Source of the DNA: a virus | Length of the DNA: 50,906 nucleotides | Virus record (IMG/VR): IMGVR_UViG_3300005253_000221 | Location: 1-50,906 of that record | Reading direction: 5' to 3' (one strand) | Shown here: positions 46,556-50,906 of the stretch, piece after piece | How positions within the stretch are numbered: position 1 is the stretch's first letter | Layout: the number at the start of each line of letters is the position of its first letter | The notes under the pieces: generated by a model | Database searches by the model: none | What the model saw: the letters and a program-made list of their open reading frames with translations, nothing else | What the model was told of the DNA's origin: nothing | Made by a program: the position numbers and the translations under genes

Positions 46556-48337
46556 ATGAAGCGAATCACCCCGGAGACACTTTCTGAAGCGGCCAAGATG
46601 GGGATGCAGCGGGTACAGGTTCACCGGAAGAATAGAGCTATGCTGATTCGTGCCTACGTTGGGCAGTACTTTGCAGAGCGCGAGGGCCTGTCGGGTAAGT
46701 ATCCAATCAATCTGGTGTACAACGCAATTCGTTCTATAATACCGCAGTACGTCATGAAGAATCCTGTGACCGAAGTGTCTTCGGACATTGTCGACTACTC
46801 AGACTACGCCTTCCTACTGGGTAAGGCACTGGACCAGAACAACAAGCGGACAAAGAAGATGCATACACTACGGGTCGGGCTGGTCGACGCCATGTTCGGC
46901 CTGGCTATTTTCAAGACGTCGCTGTGTGCCTCCGGCTCTACTGTAAAGAACGGTGACAGGCGGGTAGATAACGGCGTCATCTTTACTGACAACGTCAGCT
47001 TGGACGACTTCGTCCCTGACCCCGATTGTCGGTCGTTCGATAAGGCTACGTTTCTCGGTGACCGCGTCCGAGTGGCACGGCAAGACCTGTTGGATAACGA
47101 GTCCTTCGATCATGACGCAATCGTTAGCCTTCCCCGGTCGTCTCCCCCGCAGAGTCACATGAGCGCGGAGAAGTTGAGCAAGCTGGGCGTCAATCGCAAT
47201 GTGGTCGAGGACATGCAAGACTTCGTGGACATTATCTACCTTTACGTGCCAGCTGCCGATGCCATTGTTGTGATACCTGATCCCTATATACAGGTGCTAC
47301 CAGACTTCCTAGCGGTCCACGATTACTACGGCCCGAAGGACGGGCCATACACATTCATGGCCATGTCACAACCTGTACCAGACAATCCGTTCCCGGTCGC
47401 GCCTGCGGCTATGTGGTACGACCTGAACGAGATGGCCAACCAGATGATGCGTAAGCTAATGGAGCAGGGCGCGCGACAGAAGTCCATCGGCGTCTATGAC
47501 CCAACCATGGCCGACGAGGTCGAGGACATACGGCAGGCCGAGGATGGTACCCTGGTACAGGGAGACCCCAAAAGCATCAGTGTTCTAACTTTCGGAGGGC
47601 AGAATCGTGACAGCGAGCAGTTCGTACAATCTCTGAGTACCTGGTTCAACTACATGGCGGGGAACCCTGACCAGCTTGCAGGACTGTCCCAGAACGCCAA
47701 GACGGCCACCCAATCTCAAATCCTGGCGTCTAATGCCTCTGTTGGTCTCGAAGACGGGAAGTACGTGCTATACGAAACCGCCAGTGAGCTGAGCCGCAAA
47801 GAGTCGTGGTACATGATTCACGACCCACTGATTAACATACCGATTCCTCATCGCAGGCAGGACGGCAGCACTATCCAATTACATCTCACACCCGACCAGC
47901 GACAGGGAAATCCTGAGTCATATATTTACAAGATCAAGTCCAGGTCCATGGAAGTGCGGGACCCCAACCTGATGTCGAAACTCATGATGGAGTTTGTGAA
48001 GTCAGCGCTTCCAGCCATTGCGCAAACGGCACAGGTGCTGTTCCAGATGGGGATACAGTTCAACGCTCAGCGGGCCATAAGTGACTCGGCCAGGCAAATG
48101 GGAATCATGGATGAGGTTCACGATTGGTTCAATGACCCGGAGTTCCAACAACGCATGAACCTCATGCAGATGATGGGTCCACAGGGTCCAGTTAAAGCCG
48201 GGGTTAACAGCATGGGCGCCATACAACAGAACGGTGGGCCAGCTAACGTAAGCCAGAAGGGTGTGACCAGTCCCATGCAAGATCAGAAGGCAAACGAGCA
48301 AGAAACTGCTAATCTAGGACAGATGGGAGGATACTAA
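46556..48337 (+). CDS. portal protein
   Basis: 593 residues, helical core with a Gln-rich C-terminus (about 530-593: QMMGPQGPVKAGVNS). Length, position after TerL and before the scaffold, and the absence of a signal peptide fit portal proteins of podovirus-like phages. It forms the ring through which DNA is packaged. The stop overlaps the next ATG (TAATG). Confidence 0.8.
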   Translation: MKRITPETLSEAAKMGMQRVQVHRKNRAMLIRAYVGQYFAEREGLSGKYPINLVYNAIRSIIPQYVMKNPVTEVSSDIVDYSDYAFLLGKALDQNNKRTKKMHTLRVGLVDAMFGLAIFKTSLCASGSTVKNGDRRVDNGVIFTDNVSLDDFVPDPDCRSFDKATFLGDRVRVARQDLLDNESFDHDAIVSLPRSSPPQSHMSAEKLSKLGVNRNVVEDMQDFVDIIYLYVPAADAIVVIPDPYIQVLPDFLAVHDYYGPKDGPYTFMAMSQPVPDNPFPVAPAAMWYDLNEMANQMMRKLMEQGARQKSIGVYDPTMADEVEDIRQAEDGTLVQGDPKSISVLTFGGQNRDSEQFVQSLSTWFNYMAGNPDQLAGLSQNAKTATQSQILASNASVGLEDGKYVLYETASELSRKESWYMIHDPLINIPIPHRRQDGSTIQLHLTPDQRQGNPESYIYKIKSRSMEVRDPNLMSKLMMEFVKSALPAIAQTAQVLFQMGIQFNAQRAISDSARQMGIMDEVHDWFNDPEFQQRMNLMQMMGPQGPVKAGVNSMGAIQQNGGPANVSQKGVTSPMQDQKANEQETANLGQMGGY

Positions 48338-48663
48338 TGCCACACAACAAAGCGGCTGCATCAGTGAAAGCATATGAGGAAAGCAAGAAAGGAAAGTATG
48401 CCAAGTCTCATGAGTATTTGGCTAAGGCCAAACGAATAGCTACAGCGAGTGCCAAAGTCAAGAAAGCGAGGGCCGCACAGAAAGCTGCGCAAGCCAAGTT
48501 GAGCCCGAGGCAGAGCCTGCTGCAAAAAGTCGGCAAGTCTCTTTCCAAGTTCAGGAAATCAATGAGCGGCGATAGTGCAAGTACTAAGAAAACGAAGTCG
48601 GGTTTGAAAGCCGCTGGTGTGCGCAAAAGCGAGACCAGAAAATTAAGAGGAAAGGGTTACTGA
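48337..48663 (+). CDS. Lys-rich basic protein, 108 residues
   Basis: Very rich in Lys and Ala (KKARAAQKAAQAKL), so highly positively charged. TAATG overlap with the portal gene and TGATG with the next gene. It may bind DNA in the capsid or be a packaging accessory. No family recognised. Confidence 0.5.
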   Translation: MPHNKAAASVKAYEESKKGKYAKSHEYLAKAKRIATASAKVKKARAAQKAAQAKLSPRQSLLQKVGKSLSKFRKSMSGDSASTKKTKSGLKAAGVRKSETRKLRGKGY

Positions 48664-48920
48664 TGGACGCTGTAAAAAGAAGCCAAAGGTATTCATTCCG
48701 GGTTCATGCGGACTCGTATCACAAAGACATTCACTCAGACGCACTGGCGATTCACTCGTCCCAGAGAGAGGAGCATGAGCGCCTGTACCCCGACATCAAG
48801 ATTGATGAGAAGAACAGGCCAGTATTCGACAACTTCAAAAAACATGACAAGTATCTGGACGACACGGGGCATGTAAAGAATCGCGCCCCCAACCAGCCGA
48901 GAACCGTGAGAGCCACTTAA
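48663..48920 (+). CDS. hypothetical His-rich protein, 85 residues
   Basis: His- and Asp-rich (HADSYHKDIHSDALAIHSS), likely folding around metal or acting as a small assembly factor. Start overlaps the upstream stop by one base. No motif recognised. Confidence 0.5.
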   Translation: MDAVKRSQRYSFRVHADSYHKDIHSDALAIHSSQREEHERLYPDIKIDEKNRPVFDNFKKHDKYLDDTGHVKNRAPNQPRTVRAT

Positions 48921-48959
48921 CCTACCCCCGGGATACCGGGCAGCTTAATGGAGAACACA

Positions 48960-50111
48960 ATGAGTAACGAGCAAGAGATTCCCCTGCGCCAAACGGATGA
49001 GGCGGAACTACACAGCGACGACCTTCTCGCCAAGGTAGCAGCAAGCCTAAGAGAAGCCGGAGCTGGTGACCCGACAGATGTGCCGAAGCCTGATGAGAGC
49101 CAAGACCAGGACGACGCGCTGGATTACGCGGATGCTGACGAAGACGCTAATCTGGAGGCGGACACTGAGGAAGCTGATGATGGTGAAGGTGACCCTACCT
49201 CGGGTGACGACGAAGGTGTAGATCAAGATGATGACACGGACGAGGAGAAGGACGCCAGAAAAGGCAAGGATTCACCCGGCATTCCCGATGCGTACATGCG
49301 CAGTGCGGTGGGTGTGGGGTGGACGCCAGAAGCTGTAGACAAGATGGTCAAAGACCTTGGTCACGAACATGTAATGACCATGCTACAGAATCTTCATCAG
49401 AAGAATAACGAGTTGACTAACACGTTTTCTTCACTAGGTCGAAAAGCACAGGAGCTTGACCAAGGTCCCCCGCGGGTTGGGCCATCGGACTCTGCGCCAG
49501 TGACCTCACATCCTGGACCAAACATCCAGGCCCTCAAGCAGCAGTATGGCGACGATCACGAACTCATCCAATTCTATGAAGTACAGCAGAAGCAGATGAA
49601 TGCCATGCAGCAGAAGCAGCAAGAGACCAGTGACGCACTGGTCCGCACTAACACCCAGGTAGAACAGCATAGGCTGTCGCAGATAGATGAAACCAGGAAA
49701 ATTGTAGGTGGGTTCTTCTCAGCTGACGGCCTTAAACAATTCGGTGGATTCTATGGTAAAGTAGACGGGGACACTGGAGCATGGACCTCCCTGTCTGATC
49801 AGCAGATGCGCAACCGTGATAGTGTGTGTCAACTGGCCGATGAGATTAGGGTCGGTGCGCAGATGCACGGGTCAGCGATGAGTCTCCCCGAAGCTATGGA
49901 GAGAGCACATCTGGTTGTTAGTGAACCAATCTCCGCTTCTATTATCAGACAGGACATAATGAAGACAGCGGAGAAACGCCATAAGAGTCGGGTGGTCAGA
50001 CCGTCTGACGGGAAGAAACCTAAAGCGCCCGTTAACACTGGAAGGCCGACTACGCGCAAAGAACTAGAGGCGAGAACGAAAGACCGTCTTGCCAATATAT
50101 TTGGGAGTTAA
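48960..50111 (+). CDS. scaffold protein
   Basis: 383 residues from the ATG at 48960, preceded by TGGAGAACACA; an earlier in-frame ATG at 48948 has no ribosome binding site. The first 110 residues are very acidic (Asp/Glu-rich, many D-D and E-E pairs). The centre is helical and Gln-rich (QQKQMNAMQQKQQ), and the C-terminus is basic. This charge pattern and its place just before the capsid gene are typical of capsid scaffolds. Confidence 0.75.
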   Translation: MSNEQEIPLRQTDEAELHSDDLLAKVAASLREAGAGDPTDVPKPDESQDQDDALDYADADEDANLEADTEEADDGEGDPTSGDDEGVDQDDDTDEEKDARKGKDSPGIPDAYMRSAVGVGWTPEAVDKMVKDLGHEHVMTMLQNLHQKNNELTNTFSSLGRKAQELDQGPPRVGPSDSAPVTSHPGPNIQALKQQYGDDHELIQFYEVQQKQMNAMQQKQQETSDALVRTNTQVEQHRLSQIDETRKIVGGFFSADGLKQFGGFYGKVDGDTGAWTSLSDQQMRNRDSVCQLADEIRVGAQMHGSAMSLPEAMERAHLVVSEPISASIIRQDIMKTAEKRHKSRVVRPSDGKKPKAPVNTGRPTTRKELEARTKDRLANIFGS

Positions 50112-50114
50112 ATT

Positions 50115-50906
50115 ATGGGAGTTAAAAACTCTGCCTTAACCGACCTTATCGCAACCACGCTCGAAGACTTGCCCAAGCAAGAGTTCGAGGTAATGTGGGA
50201 CAACACCGAGTATGAGTTCTGCAGGATTTACCAGAAGGAGCGCACGGAGATCGACGGCGGCACAGCCATCAGCCGCAGAGTCATGCTCGACAATACCGGT
50301 GCTGCTAAGTACCGTCGCCTGTACGACGTTGACGAGCCTACTGTCAGCGACGTTATGGACACCATCACCGTGCCCTGGACTCAGATCGGTACGGACTATA
50401 GCTGGGAGAAGCTGGAGATCCTGCGCAATGCAAACAGCGCAGCTGGCTTTGTTGACCTGCTCGACACTCGTCGGATCGACGGCCTCTGGTCGCTCGCCAA
50501 TCTGATCGAAGAGAGAGCATGGAAAACGCCCACGAATTCAGGCGATGACTTGTATCCTTACGGGGTACCTTATTACTTGAATTACCTGAACGCAGACATC
50601 ACCGCGTCCGGTTTCAGCGGCCAAACTATTCGTTTTCAAGACGCGACGACCGGTACGGTTTGTGCGGGCCTTGACGCCAGTACGAACCCCAAGTGGCGTA
50701 ACTATGCGGCCACTTACGTGGACGTTGACGCAGCTATGATCGACACGTTCCGCGAGGCGTTCATGCGCACGAATTTCAAGGTGCCCCTGAACGTCAAGGA
50801 CCCCAGCAAGAACGCCTCTAGCGCCAAGCGGTTCTACGGTGGATACGACGTTCTTACCAAGTTAATGCGACTGGCTGACGCAAAGGACGATAATCACAGT
50901 GGTCGA
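50115..50906 (+). CDS. major capsid protein, N-terminal part (gene continues at 1-318)
   Basis: 264 residues to the contig end, start after GGGAG. Position after scaffold supports the call. The frame continues without a stop into positions 1-318. The reading ends in codons GGT CGA and the contig starts GGT CGA, so either 6 bases are a duplicated overlap (367 residues) or they are real (369). I cannot assign the exact capsid subfamily. Confidence 0.75.
   Translation, partial: MGVKNSALTDLIATTLEDLPKQEFEVMWDNTEYEFCRIYQKERTEIDGGTAISRRVMLDNTGAAKYRRLYDVDEPTVSDVMDTITVPWTQIGTDYSWEKLEILRNANSAAGFVDLLDTRRIDGLWSLANLIEERAWKTPTNSGDDLYPYGVPYYLNYLNADITASGFSGQTIRFQDATTGTVCAGLDASTNPKWRNYAATYVDVDAAMIDTFREAFMRTNFKVPLNVKDPSKNASSAKRFYGGYDVLTKLMRLADAKDDNHSGR

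Noticed and set aside
1-50906. CRISPR array, integrase, retron or reverse transcriptase, toxin-antitoxin pair
   Set aside because: No spacer-repeat pattern, no tyrosine or serine recombinase motif, no YxDD reverse transcriptase and no recognisable TA family were seen.

Overview
This 50.9 kb window looks like a complete or nearly complete genome of a virulent, podovirus-like tailed phage. I see terminase, portal, scaffold, capsid, connector, tail-hub, fiber and internal virion (ejection-type) proteins, but no tape-measure protein, tail sheath, integrase or recognisable repressor. The contig ends lie inside one gene: positions 50115-50906 encode the N-terminal part of the major capsid protein and positions 1-318 its C-terminal part. 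The two pieces are in frame across the junction and both ends carry GGTCGA, so the molecule is probably circularly closed or circularly permuted. The host cannot be named from the sequence. Shine-Dalgarno sites, a consensus sigma70 promoter and the tRNAs point to a bacterium.

Layout. (1) The late block is rightward, 41.7-50.9 kb and then 0-13.4 kb: an SPFH-domain protein, a 404-residue putative virion protein, TerS, TerL, a membrane-anchored trypsin-like protease, portal, two small proteins, scaffold, capsid, a decoration-type protein, connectors, a tail hub split into two ORFs, a glutamine-rich protein, fiber, two internal virion proteins and a short holin-like protein. (2) The early/replication block is leftward, 36.4-13.4 kb. 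It holds tightly packed genes (many ATGA or TAATG overlaps) for a D5-like primase-helicase, a putative ssDNA-binding protein, a Sak4-like ATPase, a Cas4/RecB-like nuclease, a VRR-NUC nuclease, a family A DNA polymerase, a metallophosphoesterase, nucleotide-metabolism proteins, an HTH protein, a RecG helicase, a PP-loop protein and many small Cys-rich or membrane microproteins. (3) A gene-poor, repeat-rich control region lies at about 35.4-36.8 kb between the divergent transcription units and is the best candidate for origin and regulatory sites. (4) The rightward accessory block, 36.8-41.6 kb, has small genes, a minimal RNA ligase, a GroES-like co-chaperonin and a cluster of tRNAs that includes two abnormal tRNA-like RNAs and a 118 bp tandem duplication.

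The replication genes form a coherent set: primase-helicase, polymerase, RecG, recombination ATPase and two PD-(D/E)XK nucleases. The polymerase has Leu at the position equivalent to E. coli Pol I residue 762. The phage encodes no RNA polymerase, so it probably relies on the host enzyme, perhaps redirected by phage regulators. I recognised no endolysin.

The least conventional parts are the RNA-level and regulatory structures: interleaved inverted repeats over the primase start, a Shine-Dalgarno site separated from its start by a perfect hairpin, a tRNA-like RNA enclosed in a terminator-like stem, a tRNA with a 15-nt anticodon loop, a pair of identically spaced promoter-like motifs, and a family of 27-residue single-helix membrane microproteins. 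All functional calls are from reading the sequence; no database search was run.
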